From contig NZ_JABFDF010000004.1 in NCBI RefSeq assembly GCF_013403985.1, positions 372,001-436,000 of the forward strand: 64,000 nucleotides of DNA. Direction: 5' to 3'. Below the pieces are notes generated by a model. That model was not told where the DNA came from and did not search any database. It saw only the letters and a list, made by a program, of their open reading frames with translations. Positions 9,008 to 16,795 of the stretch are shown here, piece by piece; positions within the stretch are counted from its first letter, which is position 1; every line of letters begins with the position of its first letter. The translations under genes were made by a program, and so were the position numbers. Origin of the DNA: Winogradskyella ludwigii. GTDB lineage: Bacteria; Bacteroidota; Bacteroidia; Flavobacteriales; Flavobacteriaceae.

Positions 9008-9706
9008 ATGAGTGTACATATCGAAGCCAAAAAAGGCGAAATTGCAGAAACCATTTTATTACCAGGAGACCCTTTAAGGGCTAAATGGATTGCTGAAACA
9101 TTTTTTGAAAACCCTATATGCTTTAATAAAGTTAGAGGTATGTATGGTTATACAGGAACCTATAATGGGAAACGAATTTCTACTATGGGTACAGGTATGG
9201 GAGTTCCTAGCATATCAATTTATGCTCATGAGCTTATTACAGAATATGACGTAAAAAATCTAATTAGAGTTGGTAGTGCTGGTTCTTATCAAAAAGAGGT
9301 AAAACTAAGAGATGTTGTTTTAGCTATGGCTGCATCATCAACGTCTGGTGTAAATGAACTTCGCTTTGGAGGTGCAGATTATGCGCCAACAGCAGATTTT
9401 GGTTTATTTATGAAAGCTGTTAATGCTGCAAAACTAAAAGACATTGCTATTAAAGCAGGTAACGTTTTATCCTCTGACGAATTTTACGAAGACGATAAAG
9501 ATGCTTATAAAAAATGGTCTAAGTTTGGTGTATTGTGTGTAGAAATGGAAGCTGCAGGTTTATATACTGTTGCAGCAAAACATAACGTAAACGCATTAGC
9601 TATTTTAACTATATCAGATTCATTGGTTACTGGAGAAAGTACAACTAGCAAGGAAAGAGAAACAACTTTTAAAGGCATGATTGAAGTGGCTTTAGAGCTT
9701 GCATAA
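9008..9706 (+). CDS. deoD: Purine-nucleoside phosphorylase, DeoD type
   Basis: Hexameric nucleoside phosphorylase that splits purine (deoxy)nucleosides with phosphate into base and (deoxy)ribose-1-phosphate. Motifs seen are [13 protein letters not shown] (phosphate loop), RVGSAGSY in the core, the substrate-binding VEMEAAGLY, and TISDSL with the catalytic Asp. The 232-residue length is typical. The ATG start lies 27 bases after deoC. It may be cotranscribed with deoC and also started from its own promoter at 8996-9003. A very long perfect hairpin closes the unit. Confidence 0.96.
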   Translation: MSVHIEAKKGEIAETILLPGDPLRAKWIAETFFENPICFNKVRGMYGYTGTYNGKRISTMGTGMGVPSISIYAHELITEYDVKNLIRVGSAGSYQKEVKLRDVVLAMAASSTSGVNELRFGGADYAPTADFGLFMKAVNAAKLKDIAIKAGNVLSSDEFYEDDKDAYKKWSKFGVLCVEMEAAGLYTVAAKHNVNALAILTISDSLVTGESTTSKERETTFKGMIEVALELA

Positions 9707-9738
9707 TATTATTTTCTTCCTTTTATAGGAAGTATTTT

Positions 9739-9794
9739 AATCTTCTAAATTATATATGAAATGAATAGTTTCAAATATAATTTAGAAGATTTTT
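9739..9794 (+). terminator. Long perfect hairpin terminator after deoD
   Basis: A 17-base arm (9739-9755) pairs without mismatch with 9775-9791, and TGAAA (9757-9761) pairs with TTTCA (9769-9773) inside. The 3' arm runs into five T's. The stem is unusually long for a terminator. Confidence 0.8.
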
Positions 9795-9865
9795 CAATTT
9801 ATATTCACTAAATTAGTCGCTTACCTTTTGAAATAAAATTCAAATTCATCTTGTCTTAAATACTT

Positions 9866-10381
9866 ATGAAAAAACTCATACTAATATTACTCATTACTTT
9901 AGTTGCATTCCCTTCTTGTAAAGAAAAAACAGAAGCGAATGAAAATGTTATTGCTACTTACTATTTAATTAGACATGCAGAAAAAGACAGAGGAGATAAA
10001 ACTAATAGTGATCCGCATCTTTTACAAGTGGGACGACAACGTGCAACTAACTGGAAAAAGCATTTTAAATCCGTAAAGTTTGATGCTGTGTATTCTACAG
10101 ATTACAACAGAACTAAAGAAACGGCAATGCCAACAGCTAAAGCAAATGATCTTATACTTCACTTTTATAACCCATCTGATTTAAAAATTGAAGAATTCAT
10201 GGAAAAAACAAAAGGGCAAACCGTCCTTATTGTTGGTCATAGTAACACCACACCAAAGTTTGTAAATGCATTATTAGGCGAGGATAAATATGAGGATATT
10301 GAAGACCATAACAATGCTAACCTTTATAAAGTAACTATAACTAAAGATGGTAAGACTTCTGAAGTATCAGTTGTTAATTAA
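9866..10381 (+). CDS. Histidine phosphatase family lipoprotein
   Basis: A 171-residue member of the phosphoglycerate-mutase-like histidine phosphatase superfamily, with the phosphorylated His in LIRHAEKDRG. The second conserved His is in VLIVGHSNTTP. The N terminus MKKLILILLITLVAFPSC is a lipoprotein signal, so the enzyme should be anchored facing the periplasm. Its substrate is unknown. The last 15 bases overlap the 3' end of the convergent DUF6503 gene. Position after deoCD may be chance, because a strong terminator lies between. Confidence 0.88.
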   Translation: MKKLILILLITLVAFPSCKEKTEANENVIATYYLIRHAEKDRGDKTNSDPHLLQVGRQRATNWKKHFKSVKFDAVYSTDYNRTKETAMPTAKANDLILHFYNPSDLKIEEFMEKTKGQTVLIVGHSNTTPKFVNALLGEDKYEDIEDHNNANLYKVTITKDGKTSEVSVVN

Positions 10382-11152
10382 ATCTACCGTTACATTTTCT
10401 AGCTCTATTTTAGACAACAATTCTAACTTATTATCTTCAAAATACTTACCTAGACTATCTAAAGGAGTCTTTAAGTTTTCAGATTTATAATTATTATAGT
10501 CTACAAAGCGTAATCCACTAACGTAACGCTCATTATAAGCCTGTCTAAATCGCATTCCTAAACCTTTATCTTCTCTGTATGAATAGGCTAAATAATCGGC
10601 CTTAAACGTGTCTTTGTTTATCCAATAGACAAAAATATCGTCAAAATCTTCTCCTCCCCCTTCTTCATTAAAAGTCACTCTAATTTTATAGTAGTCTTTT
10701 CCTTTAATTTGTTCACTTTTCAATAAGGTTTTATTTACCGCTTTACCATCTAATCCATAAGGTAACACTGAAAAATAGTGTACAGAATTAACAGAAGCAG
10801 AATAAACCTGAGCTATAGAATCGTTTAGCTCTACGAAGTCTTTATTATTATAACGCTCAAAACCAACATTGCTTAACATATCAAAAATAGAATCGTTATC
10901 TTTTGCTGTTATTCTAACTAAAAGAAATTCATGTTGTTTTCGCAAGGCTTGATAATACACGTCACGAAATTCAAACTTAAGACTCGAGTTTTCAAAACGT
11001 TTTCCGCCTGAAACCTCTATTGATTTAACAATAATTTCATCTGCGTTTAACGTTTGTTCTTCTGTTTGAACCGTTTTATTAACGTCTTGAGTCTTTTCGT
11101 TTTTACAGCCAAAAAGCACAACAACAAATACGAGTAGGATAAAATTCTTCAT
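10367..11152 (-). CDS. DUF6503-like lipoprotein
   Basis: A 261-residue lipoprotein with signal MKNFILLVFVVVLFGC. The body starts with ADEIIVKSIEVSGGKRFENS, the pattern of a flavobacterial family (DUF6503) that has sometimes been mislabelled as deoxyribose-phosphate aldolase. It carries no aldolase Lys motif. The long frame could begin at a TTG at 11164, but the ATG at 11152 gives the proper signal peptide and is preferred. A clean -7 element lies 28 bases upstream. The gene ends inside the convergent histidine phosphatase gene. Function unknown. Confidence 0.72.
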   Translation of the reverse strand: MKNFILLVFVVVLFGCKNEKTQDVNKTVQTEEQTLNADEIIVKSIEVSGGKRFENSSLKFEFRDVYYQALRKQHEFLLVRITAKDNDSIFDMLSNVGFERYNNKDFVELNDSIAQVYSASVNSVHYFSVLPYGLDGKAVNKTLLKSEQIKGKDYYKIRVTFNEEGGGEDFDDIFVYWINKDTFKADYLAYSYREDKGLGMRFRQAYNERYVSGLRFVDYNNYKSENLKTPLDSLGKYFEDNKLELLSKIELENVTVDLINN

Positions 11153-11179
11153 AATTAAATTCAATTTTCACTAGAGTCG

Positions 11180-11187
11180 CAAAACTA
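11180..11187 (-). promoter_or_regulatory. -7 element of the DUF6503 lipoprotein gene
   Basis: Reads TAGTTTTG on the minus strand, an exact TAnnTTTG. A transcript start near 11173 would leave a leader of about 20 bases before the ATG at 11152, and would place the alternative TTG at 11164 almost at the 5' end. Confidence 0.55.
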
Positions 11188-11357
11188 AAGATAAGATTAC
11201 AAAAGAATCATAAATTCAACTTAAAGAAATATCATCGAAGAATATACAAATGATTATAATTCGCAGGCTATCCTCGATATTATACTTTAAATTAAACATG
11301 TAAAATTTGATAAAAAAAAGTTCCTTGATCGTGCTTCAAACTTCAACCTTACTTTAC

Positions 11358-11365
11358 TATCTTTG
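11358..11365 (+). promoter_or_regulatory. -7 element directly before smpB
   Basis: TATCTTTG, an exact match, ends six bases before the smpB ATG. This predicts a leaderless or nearly leaderless mRNA. Confidence 0.5.
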
Positions 11366-11371
11366 CCATCC

Positions 11372-11830
11372 ATGCAAAAAACTGTTAACATACAAAATAA
11401 GAAAGCAAGATTTCAGTACGAGATATTAGATAAATATACTGCTGGAATTGTACTTACTGGAACTGAAATAAAATCTATTAGATCTAGTAAAGCATCTATT
11501 GCCGAAAGTTTCTGTGAATTTAATGACAAAGGTGAATTGTTTGTTGTTAATATGACGGTTGAAGAATACAAATATGGTACGCATTACAACCATAGACCAA
11601 AGGCTGTACGTAAATTATTGCTCAATAAAAAAGAGCTTAAGAAGCTAAAAAAAGAAATGGACGTTAAAGGTGTTGCCATTATTCCATTGCGCTTATTTAC
11701 TAACGAAAAAGGACTTGCTAAATTAGTAATTTCACTTGCAAAAGGTAAAAAACTCTACGATAAAAGAGAAACGATTAAAGATCGTGACAATAAGCGTAAC
11801 TTAGACCGTATAAAGAAAGATTTCCGATAA
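11372..11830 (+). CDS. smpB: SsrA-binding protein SmpB
   Basis: Binds tmRNA and brings it to stalled ribosomes for trans-translation. The 152-residue protein has the family opening (NKKARFQYEILDKYTAGIVLTGTEIKSIR) and the basic C-terminal tail KLYDKRETIKDRD. The frame is open to a TTG at 11363, but the ATG at 11372 matches the family N terminus and sits just behind the -7 element, so it is preferred. The tmRNA gene itself is not in this window. Monocistronic. Confidence 0.97.
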   Translation: MQKTVNIQNKKARFQYEILDKYTAGIVLTGTEIKSIRSSKASIAESFCEFNDKGELFVVNMTVEEYKYGTHYNHRPKAVRKLLLNKKELKKLKKEMDVKGVAIIPLRLFTNEKGLAKLVISLAKGKKLYDKRETIKDRDNKRNLDRIKKDFR

Positions 11831-12072
11831 CTTTAAGACTGCTATAACTTTTATACTTCTATTTTTAGTCTATGTTTGATACATAGATTGTAAATAACTT
11901 GCGATTTATTTAAAACTATAAGCAACCATTATCCAATTAATAGCGTCTATATAAATGTATGCTCATTTATAAAATCTTGACTTAAATTTTAATTTTGTTT
12001 TTATTAAGGCATAGATTTTGTTACAACTGACCTTATTATTAGATCTTAAAATCAATCATCAATCAAGCCACT

Positions 12073-14538
12073 ATGCAAAAACCTCTACTCAGTATTCTTT
12101 TTATAGTTTTTAGCACTATTCTATCTGCACAAATTAAAGGAAACATTACAGATCAAAATAACGAAGCACTTCCTTTTGTAAATATTTTAATAGAGAACAC
12201 CTACAAAGGCACTACGAGCAATGATAACGGTTATTACGAGCTTAATATTTCAGTACCAAAAACCTATACTATTGTTTATAGTTATTTAGGTTATAAAACG
12301 GTAAAAAAAGAAATTAACATCACTACGTTTCCATATGAATTAGATATAACATTAACAGAAGAATCAGTATCACTCAGTGAAGTTCTAATAGATGCCAATG
12401 ACGATCCTGCTAATGCTATAATGCGACAAGCCATTAACCAACGTAAAGCTAATCTTGATAAAATTAATTCTTTTAAAGCCGATTTCTATTCTAGAGGCTT
12501 AATTAAAATTAAAGATGCCCCCGAAAAAATAATGGGTCAAGATGTTGGAGACTTAGGAGGCGGATTAGACTCTACAAGAAGTGGCATTATTTATTTATCT
12601 GAAACGATTTCTAAAATTCAGTTTTTAAACCCTGATAAGCTTAAAGAAAAAATTACAGCGTCAAAAGTTAGTGGAAATAGTAATGGCTTTAGCTTTAACA
12701 GCGCATTAGATGTCGATTATAATTTTTACAATAACACCATTAACTTTGGTAATGAAATTATCTCACCAATTGCAAATAATGCTTTTAGCTATTATCGTTA
12801 TAAGCTTGAAGGTGTATTTTATGATGACAGAGGGAATCTAATAAACAAGGTTAAAGTCACTCCAAAACGAAAAAATGACCCTGTTTTTTCTGGCTTCATA
12901 TACATTGTAGAAGACCAATGGACTATTTATGCTTTAGAATTGGACATTAAAGGAACACAAGCGCGTATTCCTATGGTAGATATTATTTCTCTACAACAGA
13001 GTTTTTCTTATTCTGTAACAGATGATATTTGGGCTCAAATTTCACAAAGTATCGATTTTAAATATGCCTTATTTGGAATTAAAGGAGAAGGACGTTTTAC
13101 AGCCATCTATAGTAATTACGAATTTAATTCAGGACTCACTAGAAAAGACTTTAACCGAGAAATAGTAGCTTTTGAAAAAGAAGCGAATAAAAAAGATTCT
13201 ATATTTTGGAATGCCATTAGACCTGTGCCTTTAACTGCTGAAGAACGTACAGATTACGTAAAAAAAGATAGTATTCAAATTCTACGCGAGTCTAAACCTT
13301 ATTTAGATTCTATAGATACTGTAAGAAACAAATTTAAACTCAGTAGTATCTTAGGTTACACGTATCAAAACTCTCATAAAGATTATCGCTTGGGTTATGA
13401 TATTCCACTTTTAGGAGTACAATTTAATACCGTTCAGGGTTATACCGCTAATGCCAACGTATTTTACACAAAAAATTACGACGAATTTAAACGCTTTTTT
13501 AGAGCAAGCGGAAATATTCAATACGGATTTTCAGACGAACGCTTACGAGCTACAGGTGCGTTAACTTATAAATTCAATAGTATTAGTAATTCCTTTTTAA
13601 TGTTGTCTGGAGGGGTTTCTGCAGAACAATTTAATCCTTCAAATCCTATTTCTCCATTAATCAACTCCGTAAGCACATTGTTTTTTGAAGATAATTACAT
13701 CAAACTGTATGATAAAAGTTATGTCGCTCTTAATTATTCCGAAGAGCTATTTAATGGATTTCGATTATACGCAGGTTTGAGTTACGAAAGACGAAAAGCA
13801 CTTTTTAACACCACAGATCAAACCTTTATAAATGAAGAAAATGATGTTTACACAAGTAACAATCCACTAAACGAAACAGCTTTTGGTATTGCGCCTTTTG
13901 AAACACACAACATTGTAAAAGGAAATATTGATGCACGTATTAATTTTGGACAAGAATACTTAAGCTATCCTGATGCTAAATACAATGTTGGTAACGACGA
14001 TTACCCAACCCTGTACTTAGGTTATGAAAAAGGATTTGGCGCCACCAATAGCGATTATAATTTTGACCAAATCAAAGCCAGCCTTATACAATCGTTTAAC
14101 GTAAAAGATAAAGGTCGACTTATGTATAACCTTAAAGCAGGAAAGTTTTTTAATGCTGATGATATTGCGTTTATGGATTACCAACATTTTAATGGTAACC
14201 AAACACATGTTAGTACAGAAGGAAATTACAACAACGTATTTAATAATTTAGATTATTATACTGCGAGTACCAATGATGCTTATTTTGAAGGTCATGTAGA
14301 ACATGACTTCAATGGTTTTTTACTCGGCAAAATACCTTTATTGAATAAGTTGAATTTCAATTTAGTTATCGGAGCACATTTATTAGCAACACCAGATTTT
14401 AAACCTTATCAAGAATATTCAGTTGGAGTAGATAATATTGGTTGGGGAAAATGGAGATTTTTAAGAGTAGATTATTTGCGTTCTTACCAAAGCGGATTTC
14501 AAAGCGATGCGATTTTGTTTGGTTTAAAATTATTTTAA
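12073..14538 (+). CDS. DUF5686 protein with carboxypeptidase-regulatory-like domain
   Basis: An 821-residue exported protein. A signal peptide (about 1-20, ending SAQ) is followed by a carboxypeptidase-D-regulatory-like beta-sandwich (about 21-100), as found at the N terminus of TonB-dependent receptors and relatives. A long DUF5686 region follows, with many alternating hydrophobic and aromatic strands towards the C terminus that suggest an outer-membrane barrel. The protein ends in LFGLKLF, an aromatic C terminus typical of barrels. There is no TonB box or plug. It probably forms a unit with the next gene, 9 bases downstream. Role unknown. Confidence 0.82.
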   Translation: MQKPLLSILFIVFSTILSAQIKGNITDQNNEALPFVNILIENTYKGTTSNDNGYYELNISVPKTYTIVYSYLGYKTVKKEINITTFPYELDITLTEESVSLSEVLIDANDDPANAIMRQAINQRKANLDKINSFKADFYSRGLIKIKDAPEKIMGQDVGDLGGGLDSTRSGIIYLSETISKIQFLNPDKLKEKITASKVSGNSNGFSFNSALDVDYNFYNNTINFGNEIISPIANNAFSYYRYKLEGVFYDDRGNLINKVKVTPKRKNDPVFSGFIYIVEDQWTIYALELDIKGTQARIPMVDIISLQQSFSYSVTDDIWAQISQSIDFKYALFGIKGEGRFTAIYSNYEFNSGLTRKDFNREIVAFEKEANKKDSIFWNAIRPVPLTAEERTDYVKKDSIQILRESKPYLDSIDTVRNKFKLSSILGYTYQNSHKDYRLGYDIPLLGVQFNTVQGYTANANVFYTKNYDEFKRFFRASGNIQYGFSDERLRATGALTYKFNSISNSFLMLSGGVSAEQFNPSNPISPLINSVSTLFFEDNYIKLYDKSYVALNYSEELFNGFRLYAGLSYERRKALFNTTDQTFINEENDVYTSNNPLNETAFGIAPFETHNIVKGNIDARINFGQEYLSYPDAKYNVGNDDYPTLYLGYEKGFGATNSDYNFDQIKASLIQSFNVKDKGRLMYNLKAGKFFNADDIAFMDYQHFNGNQTHVSTEGNYNNVFNNLDYYTASTNDAYFEGHVEHDFNGFLLGKIPLLNKLNFNLVIGAHLLATPDFKPYQEYSVGVDNIGWGKWRFLRVDYLRSYQSGFQSDAILFGLKLF

Positions 14539-14547
14539 CTTTATACG

Positions 14548-15066
14548 ATGAAAAAAGTATGTATTATTTTGTTTCTTTTTACACTTGGACTTAATGCCCA
14601 AGAAGAAAAAGACTATTCTAAAAACGTTGCAACATTAGATAGCACAATCGCTACGTTATATGCCGTAATCTCAGGAGATAAAGGAGAGGAACGCAATTGG
14701 GACTTGTTTAAACATTTATTTAAAAAAGACGCTAAACTGATTCCAACAGGCAAAAATCAAAAAAAAGAAATAACTGTACGTTACATGTCCACAGAAGATT
14801 ATATAACAACTTCTGGGCAATGGTTAGTAGAAAATGGTTTTCATGAATTGGAAATTAAAAGAGAAACGCAAACTTTCGGAAATATTACTCATGTTTTTAG
14901 TACGTATGAAACTTATAACAGTAAAGCCGACGAAAAACCATTTATGAGAGGTATAAACAGTATTCAATTATTTAATGACGGAAAACGTTGGTGGATTGTT
15001 AATTTATATTGGATGCAAGAATCTAAAGAACATAAAATTCCTAAAACGTATTTACCAAAAAATTAA
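14548..15066 (+). CDS. Exported NTF2/SnoaL-like protein
   Basis: A 172-residue protein with a cleavable signal peptide (MKKVCIILFLFTLGLNAQ). The body resembles the NTF2-like (SnoaL/DUF4440) alpha-beta cone: an N-terminal helix with DSTIATLYAVISG, then strands ending in GKRWWIVNLYW. Many such proteins bind small ligands but have no assigned activity. It begins 9 bases after the DUF5686 gene and is probably cotranscribed with it. Confidence 0.75.
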   Translation: MKKVCIILFLFTLGLNAQEEKDYSKNVATLDSTIATLYAVISGDKGEERNWDLFKHLFKKDAKLIPTGKNQKKEITVRYMSTEDYITTSGQWLVENGFHELEIKRETQTFGNITHVFSTYETYNSKADEKPFMRGINSIQLFNDGKRWWIVNLYWMQESKEHKIPKTYLPKN

Positions 15067-15116
15067 ATTAACATATTTTTAAAACAACCCAAAAATCTAA
15101 GTCTCATATTTACACC

Positions 15117-15500
15117 GTGAAAATTTTAAACCTCATAAAAAAGCAAACCTCACTCCTATCCTTTATGGGGTTGGTCCTGCTATTGGTATTTTCTCCATGT
15201 AAAGTTAGAAACTCAATTCAAGATGTTTTTGAGATTCCCAAAACAGAAGTTTCAAACAAAAGTTTATCAGCATTAAATAGTGGTACTTGTGATATATCTA
15301 CCAATGCCACAACTGTAATTTCAAATTCAAAAAGTAGCCTACAAACGTTACAAGCTGCGTTGGTTAAAAAATCTCAATTCACCACCCAATTTATTGCGCT
15401 TTCAGAAAGACCAATAAGCCAATATTACAATGCTAGAGCACAAATTCCACCTTTAGCTCCTTACTATATTCTCTTTCAAAACAACAAAGCGTATCTATAA
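15117..15500 (+). CDS. Small exported protein upstream of the DoxDA gene
   Basis: A 127-residue protein starting with GTG. It has a hydrophobic N-terminal segment (about residues 12-27) followed by SPCKVRNSIQ, then a Ser/Thr-rich stretch and a proline-rich end. The residue before the Cys is Pro, so it is a poor lipobox. I recognise the CKVRN-Q element as recurring in small flavobacterial proteins but know no function. Its stop codon lies inside the large inverted repeat that forms the leader of the next gene, so the two genes may be linked. Confidence 0.6.
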   Translation: MKILNLIKKQTSLLSFMGLVLLLVFSPCKVRNSIQDVFEIPKTEVSNKSLSALNSGTCDISTNATTVISNSKSSLQTLQAALVKKSQFTTQFIALSERPISQYYNARAQIPPLAPYYILFQNNKAYL

Positions 15501-15566
15501 TTAATTTTCTTCAGACTTAAATCTAGCATTCTTAGCTAGTAGAAAATTATTAATTACATTATAGAT
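15493..15566 (+). promoter_or_regulatory. Structured leader of the DoxDA gene
   Basis: ATCTATAAT (15493-15501) pairs with ATTATAGAT (15558-15566). The directly adjoining TAATTTTCT (15502-15510) pairs with AGAAAATTA (15541-15549), leaving an 8-base bulge on the 3' side. Inside, CTAGC (15523-15527) pairs with GCTAG (15535-15539). The fold ends six bases before the ATG at 15573 and is not followed by a T run. It therefore looks like a translation-level element rather than a terminator. Confidence 0.5.
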
Positions 15567-15572
15567 AACAAA

Positions 15573-16586
15573 ATGAATTTACATATTAAAAACGACTCGG
15601 GTTTTTTAGCCCTTGGAGTCCGAATGGTCATCGGTTGGACTTACTTTTCAGCATTTTTTAGACGCACAATTTTAGCTAATAAATTAGATCCAGAACTTCC
15701 TGGTTACATTGGCGAAAAATTTAATCACTTTCTACCAAACGCTTTAGGCATAAAGCCTATGATTCAATATTTAGTTGAGAATCCAGATATACTATATTAC
15801 AATATGGTCGCTTTTACTATTATTGAAGGTCTTGTTGGTTTGTTTATTATATTCGGATTATTTACAAGACTAATGAGTATTGGTGTGTTTGGTCTAGCAA
15901 TGGGTATACTTCTAGGTTCTGGTTGGATTGGAACCACTTGCTTAGATGAATGGCAAATTGGAGTACTTGGTATTGCCACAGGGTTTCTATTATTTTTAAC
16001 AGGAAGTGGACGCTTATCTTTAGATAATTATCTATTGACTAAAAATGTAGCTTTCACCAAAAAGAAATGGTTTGCATGGTTAGGTTCTGGTTTACTACCT
16101 ATTAGAGATCGTGCTTTTTCAAAAGTTGTAATTATAGGCTCATTTTTAATTTTTGGTTTAACATTATACACCAATCAAGTATTTCATGGTGGACTTTGGG
16201 GAACTTTGCACAACAAATCTGTAAAACCTAAACTTGAAATTACAGAAGGAAAATTGGATAAAAACGAACTTTCTTTTGATGTCTTTAGAGTTGAAGGTGT
16301 TGATGTTTATGGAGCTTGGATTATTGGAATAGAGCTTAAAGATGAACAAAATAATGTGGTTGTAAATTATACACAACAAAAATTAGCAACCTTACCAAAA
16401 CAAGCCATAGATAATTATTATATCGCAAAAATTAAATCCGGAAAGCACAGTTTAATTGTGCCTTTAGGTGCAAAAGCTAAACTAAAATTGAATACGTCTA
16501 CCATTCAGAATTTACCAAGAGGGACTTACACTTTAAAAATGACTGATATTAGTGGAGATAGCTGGGAACATCAAATAACTAAATAG
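15573..16586 (+). CDS. Thiosulfate:quinone oxidoreductase, fused DoxD-DoxA
   Basis: A 337-residue membrane protein. Residues 1-160 form a DoxD (DoxX-like) domain of about four transmembrane helices, with GWTYFSAFFRR near the start and SGWIGTTCLDEW in the middle. After a further membrane segment (about 180-200), residues 205-337 form a DoxA-like exported beta domain ending in GTYTLKMTDISGDSWEH. In archaeal Acidianus, DoxD and DoxA are separate subunits that oxidise thiosulfate to tetrathionate and reduce quinone; single-chain fusions occur in Bacteroidetes. The activity here is inferred from the family. A terminator follows. Confidence 0.85.
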   Translation: MNLHIKNDSGFLALGVRMVIGWTYFSAFFRRTILANKLDPELPGYIGEKFNHFLPNALGIKPMIQYLVENPDILYYNMVAFTIIEGLVGLFIIFGLFTRLMSIGVFGLAMGILLGSGWIGTTCLDEWQIGVLGIATGFLLFLTGSGRLSLDNYLLTKNVAFTKKKWFAWLGSGLLPIRDRAFSKVVIIGSFLIFGLTLYTNQVFHGGLWGTLHNKSVKPKLEITEGKLDKNELSFDVFRVEGVDVYGAWIIGIELKDEQNNVVVNYTQQKLATLPKQAIDNYYIAKIKSGKHSLIVPLGAKAKLKLNTSTIQNLPRGTYTLKMTDISGDSWEHQITK

Positions 16587-16601
16587 TAGATTAAAAATAA
16601 C

Positions 16602-16645
16602 AACTCCTAAAATTGTGGCTTCTTGCTATTCGTTTTAGGAGTTTT
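16602..16645 (+). terminator. Intrinsic terminator after the DoxDA gene
   Basis: AACTCCTAAAA (16602-16612) pairs perfectly with TTTTAGGAGTT (16633-16643), followed by T's. Confidence 0.85.
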
Positions 16646-16795
16646 AATTTATTAAAAAATCAACTTAATCAATTTGATAAAATTTTAAAGAACCATGATA
16701 AAAAATTGAATTGAGAATAAAAATAGATTGCACTTATTTGGGTTTTAATTTATTCAACCTATTTTTATCAAAACATATCTCAAAATAATTTCCGC

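Noticed and set aside
10367..11152. Second deoxyribose-phosphate aldolase
   Set aside because: It is a lipoprotein without aldolase Lys motifs; such labels on this family look like propagated errors from the neighbouring deoC.
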